Origin: Deltaproteobacteria bacterium
Lineage (GTDB): Bacteria; Desulfobacterota; Desulfobulbia; Desulfobulbales; UBA5123
Length of the DNA stretch: 8,179 bases
Direction: 5' to 3'
Assembly: GCA_021788685.1 (NCBI GenBank)
Contig: JAJYKH010000106.1
Location: 1-8,179 of the forward strand
Shown: positions 1 to 6,920 of the stretch, piece after piece
How positions within the stretch are numbered: position 1 is the stretch's first letter
Layout of the letters: the number at the start of each line of letters is the position of its first letter
Position numbers and translations under genes: made by a program
The notes under the pieces: model-generated
Told to the model about the DNA's origin: nothing
The model's database searches: none
What the model saw: only the letters and a program-made list of their open reading frames with translations

Positions 1-51
1 TTCCGATCTCCAGAGGTGCACCTGCTCGGGTTCGGGGAGGCGGGCCGATGA
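1..51 (+). CDS. 3' end of a cell-wall gene, probably murB (partial)
   Basis: The frame starting at base 1 is open and ends at a TGA (49-51) that overlaps the ftsQ ATG in an ATGA arrangement. The last 16 residues read FRSPEVHLLGFGEAGR. The SPEVHLLG part resembles the LEPEVR-ILG type of C-terminus found in MurB (UDP-N-acetylenolpyruvoylglucosamine reductase). MurB commonly lies just upstream of ftsQ, with or without ddl between, in Gram-negative dcw clusters. The overlap suggests translational coupling with ftsQ. Only the tail is visible, so the assignment rests on a very short match plus context. A Ddl C-terminus is the main alternative, but these residues fit it less well. Confidence 0.5.
   Translation, partial: FRSPEVHLLGFGEAGR
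34..40 (+). promoter_or_regulatory. Shine-Dalgarno of ftsQ
   Basis: GGGGAGG lies seven bases before the ATG at 48, a strong and well-spaced ribosome binding site. It sits inside the last codons of the upstream gene, as expected for overlapping operon genes, and it supports 48 as the ftsQ start. Confidence 0.7.
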
Positions 52-878
52 CCTCATTCGAGGTCTGGCGCCGCCTGGAGCGCCACCAAACGTGCCGGCC
101 GTTCTCCGGGAGGGGTGTGGAAGGGCTCGGCCGATGCCTGCTCTTGGCGGCGCTGGTTCTGGGGCTGGCCGGGGGCCTGCTGACCCTGGCGGGAATGGGG
201 GTGTACAAGGGGTTGAGCCATTCCGCCTTATTCCAGGTGACCGGGATCAAGATCGAGGGGTGCCGGCGGACCACCAAGGAGATGATCCTGGAGCTGAGCG
301 GGATCGACATCCACACCAACCTGCTCGCCATCGACCCCAAGGCGGTGAAGGCCCGGATCGAAACCAACGAGTGGGTGGAGCAGGCCCGGGTCGAGCGGGA
401 ATGGCCCAACCAGCTGGCGATCACCATCCGGGAGCGGACCCCGGTGGCCCTGATCAGCCTGGCGGACGGCCTCTATCATGTAGACCGGCTGGGGACCGTT
501 TTCGCCCGGGTGGTGCCGCCCGAGGATCTCGATTTCCCGGTGATCACCGGCCTCAGGGGGGCGGAGCCACAGGAAGAGAAGCAGGCGGCGGTGCAGGAGG
601 CGCTCCAGTTCATTCAGCGGGCCGGCCGCGGCAATCCCGTCCTGCCCAAGCAGAACATCTCCGAGCTGCACGTGGATAAGGGGAACGGGCTCATCCTTTA
701 CTTGGTGGACCGGCCCTTTCCCATCCGCCTGGGGGCGGGGGACATGGGCAAGAAGTATGGCCGGTTGGTCCAGGTGCTGAGCTCCTTGTACCGGAGCCAG
801 ACCTTTGCCGACACCGCCTATATCCGCCTGGATTACCAGGCGGACAAGGTCCTGGTCGGCACCGGCAATGCGGGCTGA
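48..878 (+). CDS. ftsQ: Cell division protein FtsQ
   Basis: This 276-residue bitopic membrane protein is expected to act as the periplasmic scaffold (FtsQ/DivIB family) linking early and late divisome proteins through FtsB and FtsL. Residues 1-29 are a basic cytoplasmic tail. Residues about 30-52 are one transmembrane helix rich in Leu, Ala and Gly. A POTRA domain follows at about 62-130, starting FQVTGIKIEGCRRTT and reaching the typical EREWPNQLAITIRERTPVALI block (the W-P-N-x-L-x-I pattern). The C-terminal beta domain contains YHVDRLGTVF, a usual FtsQ signature, then PVITGL and RLDYQ near the end. Length is normal for the family. The start is supported by a strong Shine-Dalgarno and by the ATGA overlap with the preceding gene. 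The stop lies 35 bases before ftsA. Identity is well supported by domains and position. Confidence 0.93.
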   Translation: MTSFEVWRRLERHQTCRPFSGRGVEGLGRCLLLAALVLGLAGGLLTLAGMGVYKGLSHSALFQVTGIKIEGCRRTTKEMILELSGIDIHTNLLAIDPKAVKARIETNEWVEQARVEREWPNQLAITIRERTPVALISLADGLYHVDRLGTVFARVVPPEDLDFPVITGLRGAEPQEEKQAAVQEALQFIQRAGRGNPVLPKQNISELHVDKGNGLILYLVDRPFPIRLGAGDMGKKYGRLVQVLSSLYRSQTFADTAYIRLDYQADKVLVGTGNAG

Positions 879-913
879 GCGATTGGTGTTGGGAAGGGAA
901 CAGGTGACCGGAC

Positions 914-2146
914 ATGGCGCATGAGCAGAGAGGAGAAGTGATCGTCGGCCTGGATATCGGCACCACCAAGATCTGCGTCGTGGTGGGCGAGGTCCGGGGC
1001 AGCCAGCTCGATGTCATCGGCATCGGCGTCCACCCTTCCGTCGGCCTGCGCAAGGGAGTGGTGGTCAACATCGAGAGCACGGTCAACTCCATCCGCAAGG
1101 CGGTGGAGGAGGCGGAGATGATGGCCGGCTGCGAGATCGGCTCGGTCTGCGTGGGCATCGCCGGCAGCCACATCAAGGGCTTCAACAGCCACGGCCTGAT
1201 CGCCATCAAGCAGCGGGAGATCCGGGCCGAGGACATCGACCGGGTGGTGGATGCGGCCCGGGCGGTCCCCATCCCGCCGGACCAGGAGATCATCCACGTC
1301 CTGCCGCAGGAATACATCGTGGACGACCAGGCGGAGATCCAGGACCCCCTGGGCATGACCGGGGTCCGGCTGGAAGCGGACGTCCACATCGTCACCGGCA
1401 GCGTCACCGCCGTGCACAACATCGTCAAATGCTGCCACAAGGCGGAGCTGGAAGTGAGCGACGTGGTCCTCGAGCCGCTGGCCTCCGCGGAGGCGGTGCT
1501 GACCCAGGAGGAAAAGGAGCTGGGGATCGCCCTCCTCGACATCGGGGGCGGCACCTCCGATCTGGCGGTCTTCGGGGACGGTCACATCAAGCACACCTTC
1601 GTCCTCGGCCTGGGGGGGCACAACCTCACCAACGACCTGTCGGTGGGGCTGCGGACCCCGCTCCGGGAAGCGGAGCGGCTGAAGGAGGAATACGGCTGCG
1701 CCCTTTCGGCCATGATCGACAAGGACCAGACCATCGAGGTGCCGAGCGTGGGCGGCCGAAGGTCGCGGAAGCTCTCCCGCAAGGTGATGGGCGAAATCCT
1801 GGAGCCGCGGATCGAGGAGATGCTCACCATGGTGAACCAGGAGCTGATCGAATCCAAGTTCAAGGAGCAGATCAACGCGGGGCTGGTGCTCACCGGCGGC
1901 ACCGCGCTGCTGGCCAACATCGTGGACATTGGCGAGCAGATTTTCGATTTGCCGGTCCGGATCGGTTTTCCGCAGAACGTGGGCGGCGTGAGCGACATGG
2001 TGAATACCCCGCAGTGCGCCACCGGGGTGGGCCTGGTGCTGTATGCGATGCACCACGGCACCAAGGGGCGGTTCCGGACCCGGGACGGCGGCGGCCTGGG
2101 CCGGCTCGCCGGCCGCATGCGGGATTGGTTCAAGGGCATGATGTAA
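914..2146 (+). CDS. ftsA: Cell division protein FtsA
   Basis: This 410-residue actin-like ATPase tethers FtsZ filaments to the inner membrane and recruits later divisome proteins. The phosphate-1 loop is IVGLDIGTTKICVVVGEV (about 10-27). The FtsA-specific 1C (SHS2) region follows, including GLRKGVVVNIESTVNSI and the HVLPQEYIVD segment. Phosphate-2 is LLDIGGGTSDLAVF with D209-D216. The adenosine motif is LVLTGGTALL around 324-333. The last residues, RLAGRMRDWFKGMM, form the amphipathic membrane-targeting helix typical of Gram-negative FtsA. The gene ends in tandem stops (TAA TAA, 2144-2149). The ATG at 914 places the standard actin fold at the N-terminus, but the Shine-Dalgarno is modest. A GTG at 938 would remove eight residues but has AGAGGAG too close to it. 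It is probably co-transcribed with ftsQ and ftsZ. Confidence 0.97.
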   Translation: MAHEQRGEVIVGLDIGTTKICVVVGEVRGSQLDVIGIGVHPSVGLRKGVVVNIESTVNSIRKAVEEAEMMAGCEIGSVCVGIAGSHIKGFNSHGLIAIKQREIRAEDIDRVVDAARAVPIPPDQEIIHVLPQEYIVDDQAEIQDPLGMTGVRLEADVHIVTGSVTAVHNIVKCCHKAELEVSDVVLEPLASAEAVLTQEEKELGIALLDIGGGTSDLAVFGDGHIKHTFVLGLGGHNLTNDLSVGLRTPLREAERLKEEYGCALSAMIDKDQTIEVPSVGGRRSRKLSRKVMGEILEPRIEEMLTMVNQELIESKFKEQINAGLVLTGGTALLANIVDIGEQIFDLPVRIGFPQNVGGVSDMVNTPQCATGVGLVLYAMHHGTKGRFRTRDGGGLGRLAGRMRDWFKGMM

Positions 2147-2159
2147 TAAGAGGAAAGGG

Positions 2160-2195
2160 ATGCGTTTGGCAATGAGCCAGATGGCGGCACGATAA
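2160..2195 (+). CDS. Possible 11-codon leader ORF between ftsA and ftsZ
   Basis: An ATG at 2160 opens an 11-codon frame (MRLAMSQMAAR) ending in TAA at 2193-2195, within the 62-base ftsA-ftsZ gap. AGGA at 2151-2154 stands five bases before the ATG, and the stop falls directly at the ftsZ Shine-Dalgarno. This layout could give translational coupling or reinitiation into ftsZ. A frame this short can arise by chance and there is no sequence-level evidence of selection. Confidence 0.18.
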   Translation: MRLAMSQMAAR

Positions 2196-2202
2196 AGGGG
2201 GG
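2195..2202 (+). promoter_or_regulatory. Shine-Dalgarno of ftsZ
   Basis: AAGGGGGG lies six bases before the ftsZ ATG at 2209 and fixes that start. It immediately follows the stop of the possible 11-codon leader frame. A strong site suits the high FtsZ dosage usual in bacteria. Confidence 0.65.
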
Positions 2203-2208
2203 CGAGAA

Positions 2209-3354
2209 ATGTCATTCAAACTGGCAGAGCACAATTCACGGGCGCGGATCAAAGTGATCGGCGTTGGCGGCGGCGGCGGCAACGCGGTCAACACCATGGT
2301 GGAAGCCAAGCTGCAGGGGGTGGAGTTCATTTCGGCCAACACCGACCTGCAGGCCTTGGACATCTCCAAGGCCGATGTCCGCCTGCAGCTGGGGCCGAAG
2401 GTCACCAAGGGGCTCGGGGCCGGGGCCAACCCGGAGCTGGGCCGGGAGTCGGCCGAGGAGAGCGTGGACGAGATCCGCAAGCTGCTCAAGGACAGCGACA
2501 TGGTGTTCATCACCGCCGGCCTGGGCGGGGGCACCGGCACCGGGGCCGCGCCGGTGGTGGCCCGGGTGGCCAAGGAGCTCGGCGCCCTCACCGTGGCGGT
2601 GACCACCAAGCCCTTTGCCTTCGAGGGCCGGTCGCGGCTGAGAAACGCCAATGCCGGCTGGGACCTGCTCAAGCAGCAGGTGGACACCATCATCACCATC
2701 CCCAACGACCGGCTGCTTTCCCTGAGCCAGAAGGGGACCCGCTTCATCGACGGCATGAAGATGGCGGACAACGTCCTCGTCCAGGCGGTCAAGGGCATCA
2801 CCGACCTCATCAACCTGCCCGGCTACATCAACCCGGACTTCGCCGACGTGAAGGCGATCATGAACGGCATGGGCCCGGCCCTCATGGGCGCGGGGGTGAG
2901 CGTGGGCGACAACCGGGCGGCGGAGGCGGTGAACATGGCCATCGCCAGCCCGCTGCTCCAGGACATCTCCATCGAGGGGGCCAAAGGCGTGCTGGTGAAC
3001 ATCTCGGCCCGGGAGGACACCCTCACCCTGGCGGAGGTGACTGAGGCGACCACCCGGATCTACGAAGAGGTCCACGACGATGCTAATATCATTCTCGGGG
3101 TGATCTTCGACGAGAACATGGGCGATGAGCTGCAAGTGACCGTCATCGCCACCGGGATCAGCTGCGCCGAGGAGGTGGAGAGCCTGCCCGAGAAGGTGAA
3201 GCCGCTCCTCAAGAAGAGGGAGCTGGAGACCCCGCACCTGCCCTTCGGGGAACGGGGACAGCAGGAGATCAAAAAGCGCAACCCCTTCCCCCAGAACCTG
3301 TTCGACGAGGAGGAGCTGGACCGGCCCACCTTCCTGCGCAAGAACGAAAGCTGA
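2209..3354 (+). CDS. ftsZ: Cell division protein FtsZ
   Basis: This 381-residue tubulin-like GTPase polymerises at midcell into the Z ring. The N-terminal nucleotide loop is IKVIGVGGGGGNAVNTM, followed by EFISANTDLQAL. The tubulin signature is LGGGTGTGAAP with G106-G112. The catalytic T7 loop reads NPDFADVKAIM around 208-218, with D210 and D213 as the residues expected to complete the neighbouring subunit's GTPase site. The C-terminal domain runs to about residue 320. A short charged linker follows, then the tail peptide LDRPTFLRKNES, a variant of the D-[IV]-P-[TA]-FLR motif that binds FtsA and ZipA-like partners. Length is typical for a protein with a short linker. It starts 62 bases after ftsA behind a strong Shine-Dalgarno and closes the dcw cluster. 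A long palindrome begins two bases after its stop. Confidence 0.98.
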   Translation: MSFKLAEHNSRARIKVIGVGGGGGNAVNTMVEAKLQGVEFISANTDLQALDISKADVRLQLGPKVTKGLGAGANPELGRESAEESVDEIRKLLKDSDMVFITAGLGGGTGTGAAPVVARVAKELGALTVAVTTKPFAFEGRSRLRNANAGWDLLKQQVDTIITIPNDRLLSLSQKGTRFIDGMKMADNVLVQAVKGITDLINLPGYINPDFADVKAIMNGMGPALMGAGVSVGDNRAAEAVNMAIASPLLQDISIEGAKGVLVNISAREDTLTLAEVTEATTRIYEEVHDDANIILGVIFDENMGDELQVTVIATGISCAEEVESLPEKVKPLLKKRELETPHLPFGERGQQEIKKRNPFPQNLFDEEELDRPTFLRKNES

Positions 3355-3355
3355 T

Positions 3356-3482
3356 GATGGCGTCGCAAAAAGTCGCCAGCTCCTGCGTTGCGCTGCATGA
3401 TCTCGTCGCTGCGGCGTACCGGGGTACGCCTCGCTCCTCGACATTTGCGCGTCTTGGATCTGGCGATTTTTGCTTAGCCATC
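3356..3482. repeat. 127-bp imperfect palindrome after ftsZ (intergenic repeat)
   Basis: The outer arms are GATGGC (3356-3361) with GCCATC (3477-3482), separated by three unpaired bases on each side from GCAAAAAGTCGCCAG (3365-3379) with CTGGCGATTTTTGC (3460-3473), which leaves a single bulged G. The centre is the palindrome GGCGTACCGGGGTACGCC (3413-3430). Between centre and arms the halves are similar but degenerate (for example GCGTTGCGCTGCAT against GCGCAAATG). Transcribed, it would fold into one long hairpin just past the ftsZ stop, so it could end, stabilise or process the dcw transcript. From memory, elements of this style recur between genes in Geobacter and Desulfuromonas relatives. I cannot count copies here. 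No transposase is present, so a REP-like or MITE-like element is possible. Confidence 0.75.
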
Positions 3483-3554
3483 CCTCTCAGGGCAGCTCGC
3501 TTGGGTCGGCTCCCTCCCGTTTTGGGCACGGACTCCAACCTCCCCTTCTCCCAT

Positions 3555-3580
3555 CATGCCAGGCCCCCCTTCCCGGCATG
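3555..3580 (+). promoter_or_regulatory. Hairpin occluding the radical SAM gene start
   Basis: CATGCCAGG (3555-3563) can pair with CCCGGCATG (3572-3580) with one A-C mismatch and an eight-base loop. The ATG at 3556-3558 lies within the left strand of the stem, and no purine-rich Shine-Dalgarno precedes it (upstream is pyrimidine-rich CCTCCCCTTCTCCC). This may lower translation or make it conditional. It may also be chance in GC-rich DNA. Confidence 0.3.
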
Positions 3581-5280
3581 ACCGGCTGGCCGCCGAAACC
3601 GGCGGCTGGCGGAAGAAGTGGACGGGGCTCCTGCCCGTGGCCCTCGTCTTCCCCAACCTCTATCGGGTGGGGATGTCCAACCTGGGCTTCCAGCTGGTCT
3701 ACGACCTGGTCAACAGCCAGCCGGAGCTGGTCTGCGAGCGCGTCTTCCTGCCGGAAACCCCCGGCCGGCCCCTCTCGGTGGAATCGAACCGCCCCCTGCG
3801 GGACTTTCCGCTCATTCTCTGCTCGCTCAGCTTCGAGGAGGATTACCTCAACCTCATCCGGATGTTGGACGCGGGGGGAATCGAGCCCTTGGCCGAGAAC
3901 CGGCGGACCGCCGATCCTTTCCGGGAGCCGGGGCGGCCGCTCCTGGTCGGCGGGGGAGTGGCGACGTTCATCAATCCGGAGCCCCTGGCCCCCTTTTTCG
4001 ACCTCCTGGTGATCGGCGAGGCGGAAGCCGCCCTTCCCCCGGTGCTGGCAGCGCTCCTGGCCGCCGGCGGCCGGCTGGACCGGCCGGCCTTCCTCCGGAG
4101 CCTCGCCGCCTCCTCCCCCGGCTGCTACGCCCCCCAGCTCTATTCCTGCGAGTACGGCCCCCAGGGTGAGCTGCTCGGAATCACCGCCCCCTCGGACCTC
4201 CCCGCCCGGGTCAGGAAGGTGACTGGCCCCAAGCCGGCGGTGGCCGGGCATTCCCGGGTGCTGACCCCCGAGGCCGAATTCGCCGACCTCTTCCTGGCCG
4301 AGCTCGGCCGCGGCTGCAGCCGGGGATGCCGGTTCTGCGCGGCCGGCTTCGTCTATCGGCCCCCCCGGCTGTGGGAGGTAGCCGCCATCAAGGCCGCCCT
4401 CGCGGCGCGGCCCCAGGCCGTCCGGCGGATCGGTCTTCTCGGGATGGAAATGGCCCGCCGTGCCGATCTCGCCGCCCTGAGCGACTACCTGCTCGGGGAG
4501 GAGTGCGCCCTTTCCTTCTCTTCCCTGCGGGCCGACGCGATCAGTCCGGAGCTGCTGCGCCTGCTCGCGGCAAGCGGCCTCAAGTCCGCGGCCATCGCCC
4601 CGGACGGCGGCTCCGAGCGGCTGCGGCGGGTGATCAACAAGGGACTCACCGAGGAAGACCTGCTGCGGGCGGCCGAGGCGCTGGCGGAGGTTGGCATCGC
4701 CAACCTGAAGTTGTATTGTATGATCGGCCTGCCCACCGAGGAGGACGAGGACCTCCTGGAGCTGGTGGCCCTTGCCAGGCGGATCAAGGACAAGGTCATG
4801 ACGGTGGGGCGGCGGCGGGGGCGGGTCGCTGACCTGACGCTCAGCGTCAACTGCCTTGTGCCCAAGGCCTGGACCCCCTTCCAGTTTTACGGCATGCCCC
4901 CGGTGTTGGAGCTGAAGCGGAAGCTGAAGCTCGTCCGCAAGGGATTGGCCGGGGAACCCAACATCCGCATTCAGGCGGAACCGCCGGAGAAGGCCCTGCT
5001 GCAGGCGGTGCTCGCCCGCGGGGACCGGCGGCTGGGCGCGGCCCTGCCCGCGGTGGTGCGCTCGGAGAAGAACTGGCGGCAGGCCATGAAGGACGAAGGC
5101 CTCGATCCGGGGTTCTATGCCAACCGGGGCCGCGGGGAGCAGGAGCGGTTCCCCTGGGAGATCGTCGATCACGGCCTGGACCGGGGCTACCTGTGGCGGG
5201 AATACCAGCGGGCCCTGGCGGCCAGGGCCACCCCGCCGTGCGAGATCGAGCGGTGCCGCCGCTGCGGGGTGTGCGGGTGA
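3556..5280 (+). CDS. Radical SAM protein, TIGR03960-like group
   Basis: This 574-residue protein has an N-terminal Rossmann-like domain of the B12-binding type (VALVFPNLYRVGMSNLGF at about 28-45, LLVGGGV, LVIGEAEAALPPVLAAL) but lacks the DxHxxG cobalamin motif. The radical SAM core follows, with RGCSRGCRFCAAGF in which C254, C258 and C261 should hold the SAM-binding [4Fe-4S] cluster. Further conserved blocks are SFSSLRADAISPELL, APDGGSERLRRVINKGLTEEDL and KLYCMIGLPTEED. The C-terminus carries a second cysteine set, CEIERCRRCGVCG (C562, C567, C570, C573), matching the C-x-x-CGVC ending I associate with TIGR03960. The DUF2344 partner often found with that family is not seen here. The substrate is unknown. 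An in-frame TAG at 3475-3477 with no other usual start before 3556 supports this start, despite the missing Shine-Dalgarno. The gene probably has its own transcription unit. Confidence 0.85.
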   Translation: MPGPPSRHDRLAAETGGWRKKWTGLLPVALVFPNLYRVGMSNLGFQLVYDLVNSQPELVCERVFLPETPGRPLSVESNRPLRDFPLILCSLSFEEDYLNLIRMLDAGGIEPLAENRRTADPFREPGRPLLVGGGVATFINPEPLAPFFDLLVIGEAEAALPPVLAALLAAGGRLDRPAFLRSLAASSPGCYAPQLYSCEYGPQGELLGITAPSDLPARVRKVTGPKPAVAGHSRVLTPEAEFADLFLAELGRGCSRGCRFCAAGFVYRPPRLWEVAAIKAALAARPQAVRRIGLLGMEMARRADLAALSDYLLGEECALSFSSLRADAISPELLRLLAASGLKSAAIAPDGGSERLRRVINKGLTEEDLLRAAEALAEVGIANLKLYCMIGLPTEEDEDLLELVALARRIKDKVMTVGRRRGRVADLTLSVNCLVPKAWTPFQFYGMPPVLELKRKLKLVRKGLAGEPNIRIQAEPPEKALLQAVLARGDRRLGAALPAVVRSEKNWRQAMKDEGLDPGFYANRGRGEQERFPWEIVDHGLDRGYLWREYQRALAARATPPCEIERCRRCGVCG

Positions 5281-5303
5281 GGGCTTGAGGTAAAGGTGAG
5301 GGG

Positions 5304-5352
5304 GTAACGAGTGACAGGTGACAAGTAACGAGTAAAAGCACTTGTCACTTGT
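5304..5352. repeat. Array of 7-bp units with inverted end
   Basis: Seven consecutive 7-bp units are visible: GTAACGA, GTGACAG, GTGACAA, GTAACGA, GTAAAAG, then CACTTGT twice. The last two are the reverse complement of the GTGACAA-type unit in shifted register. GTGACAAGT (5318-5326) pairs perfectly with ACTTGTCAC (5340-5348) around a 13-base loop, so the transcript can form a hairpin 24 bases after the radical SAM stop. It may act as a weak terminator (no T tract follows) or be an expanding intergenic repeat. The remainder of the 152-base gap up to 5432 shows no other clear signal. Confidence 0.7.
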
Positions 5353-5432
5353 CCCCCGCCAATTTTCTCAAGCCTCTAACCGCAAGCGCAGCAGTCCTCC
5401 AACCCTTAAGCCTTGCGCCAACACCGCTAACG

Positions 5433-6920
5433 ATGGAACAGCTCCGAATGACAGCTCCACCTGTGGAGGAAGAGGCCCCCGGCAGCGAGGAGCAGACCGC
5501 GGCCGACCTGGCCGGCCTCAAGCCGTTCCGGCTGGTCAAGTTCTTCTCCTTCACCGGCCTGTTGGTGTTCCTCGTCTTCACCCTGGCACTCTCGTGGGTG
5601 ATCTCCAACCATGCCAAGCGGGTGCTCCTCGAGCGGAGCGAGGGCTATGCCCTGGTCTTTGCCGAGAACCTGAACCACCAGGTCTTTCAGCAGTTCGTCA
5701 TCCCCACGGTCCTGCGCTACGGCAAGATCGCCCTTCGGAACCCCACCCAGTTCAACCGGCTCGACGCCATTGTCCGCAACACCACCCACGGCCTGAAAAT
5801 CCAATCGGTGACCATTTTCGACTCCCAGGAGAATGTCATCTCCTACAGTACGAGCGAGGAGCGGGTCGGCCGGCGGGGGGAGGGAGGGGTGGAGTACCAG
5901 AAGGCGCTGCAGGGGATCAACAACTCGCGGCTGGTCTTCAAGGGCTCGCTGCTCAACTTTCTGCCGGGCATGGACGAGATCTCCTGCCAGCTCGTCACCT
6001 ACATCCCCTTCCGGCAGGAGCGGCCGCTCAGCGAGAGCACCGACCAGATCATGGGGGTCATCGAGCTGGTGCAGGACCTCTCCGAGGATTTCGAAGCCAT
6101 TCTCCGCCTCCAGGGCGTGATCGTCTTCACCTCGGTTCTGATCATGTCCGGGCTGTTTGTGGTGCTCCGTTTCATCGTGGCCCGGGCGGACCGGATCATC
6201 GAGGCAAGGGCCATGGAGCGGCGGCGTCTGGAGGAGAAGCTCCACCAGAGCGAGCGGCTGGCGAGCCTCGGGAAGATGGTGGCCGCGGTGAGCCACGAGA
6301 TCAAGAACCCCCTGGGAATCGTGCGCAGCACGGCGGAGATCCTCCGGAAGCGGATCAAGTCCATCGCCCCGGAAAACGAGCATCTGGCCGAGATCATCAT
6401 CAGCGAGACGATCCGGCTCGACGGCATCGTCCGGGAGTTTCTCGACTTCGCCCGTCCCCAGACCCCGCGGCTCGCCCTGGCGTCGCTCAACGAAGTGGTG
6501 ACCAAGGTGCTCCGGTTCATGGAGCCGGAGCTGGAAAAACAGGGGGTCAGGCTGGAAGCACAGCTTGATGAATCCCTCGACCCCCAGCGTCTGGACGAGG
6601 GGCTGCTCTACCGGGCGTTGCTGAATATTCTGGTGAATGCGGTGCAGGCGATGCCGGAGGGAGGGGTATTGCGGGTCGCCACCCGGCGGCCGGCATCATC
6701 TGCCGCCGGTGCGGTCATCGAGATCGCGGACACCGGGTGCGGCATGTCCGCCGAGAAGCAGAAGCAGATCTTCAATCCCTTTTTCACCGACAAGTACCGG
6801 GGGACCGGCCTGGGCCTCGCCATCGCCAAGAACATCGTCGACAGCCACGGCGGAACCATCGCGGTGGAAAGTCAGGAAGGGCAGGGGACCCTGTTCCGGA
6901 TCACCCTGATGGGAAAGTGA
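5433..6920 (+). CDS. Membrane sensor histidine kinase (NtrB/ZraS-like)
   Basis: From the ATG at 5433 this is a 495-residue two-component kinase. One transmembrane helix lies at about 37-58 (FSFTGLLVFLVFTLALSWVI) and a second at about 228-249. They enclose a periplasmic sensor domain of about 170 residues with no motif I can name. A short coiled linker without a clear HAMP domain leads to the HisKA block LGKMVAAVSHEIKNPLG, with phospho-acceptor H288. The ATPase domain has the N box NILVNAVQAM (N402), G1 box DTGCGM (D433), F box IFNPFFTDK and G2 box GTGLGLAIAK. These are features of NtrB/ZraS-type kinases that pair with sigma-54 activators, but no response regulator is in the window. The start is uncertain: 5448 is also possible, and a TTG at 5349 lies inside the 7-bp repeat and is unlikely. 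The ligand is unknown. Confidence 0.9.
   Translation: MEQLRMTAPPVEEEAPGSEEQTAADLAGLKPFRLVKFFSFTGLLVFLVFTLALSWVISNHAKRVLLERSEGYALVFAENLNHQVFQQFVIPTVLRYGKIALRNPTQFNRLDAIVRNTTHGLKIQSVTIFDSQENVISYSTSEERVGRRGEGGVEYQKALQGINNSRLVFKGSLLNFLPGMDEISCQLVTYIPFRQERPLSESTDQIMGVIELVQDLSEDFEAILRLQGVIVFTSVLIMSGLFVVLRFIVARADRIIEARAMERRRLEEKLHQSERLASLGKMVAAVSHEIKNPLGIVRSTAEILRKRIKSIAPENEHLAEIIISETIRLDGIVREFLDFARPQTPRLALASLNEVVTKVLRFMEPELEKQGVRLEAQLDESLDPQRLDEGLLYRALLNILVNAVQAMPEGGVLRVATRRPASSAAGAVIEIADTGCGMSAEKQKQIFNPFFTDKYRGTGLGLAIAKNIVDSHGGTIAVESQEGQGTLFRITLMGK

Noticed and set aside
833..2215. 460-codon open frame antisense to ftsA
   Set aside because: It mirrors a certain gene in GC-rich DNA, where third-position G/C removes antisense stops. 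Its translation is rich in His, Asp and Arg with no domain.
2236..3444. 402-codon open frame antisense to ftsZ
   Set aside because: Same cause: it shadows ftsZ across its whole length and shows no recognisable motif.
3356..3482. CRISPR array or structured ncRNA gene
   Set aside because: There is one dyad rather than direct repeats with spacers, and no promoter or known RNA motif is visible.
3269..3538. 89-codon - strand frame through the ftsZ tail and the repeat
   Set aside because: It combines antisense ftsZ with the repeat and has no domain, so the palindrome explains the open frame.
3354..3581. 75-codon + strand frame overlapping the ftsZ stop in an ATGA arrangement
   Set aside because: It is a translation of the palindromic repeat (begins MMASQKVASSC). 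Such repeat-derived frames are typical spurious annotations, and there is no protein-like pattern.
3487..5172. 561-codon open frame antisense to the radical SAM gene
   Set aside because: The + strand product has complete family motifs, whereas the antisense product is low-complexity Gly/Pro/Glu-rich sequence.
5349..5432. Upstream TTG start extending the kinase by 28 residues
   Set aside because: The TTG falls inside the 7-bp repeat, lacks a Shine-Dalgarno, and the added residues have no conserved feature.
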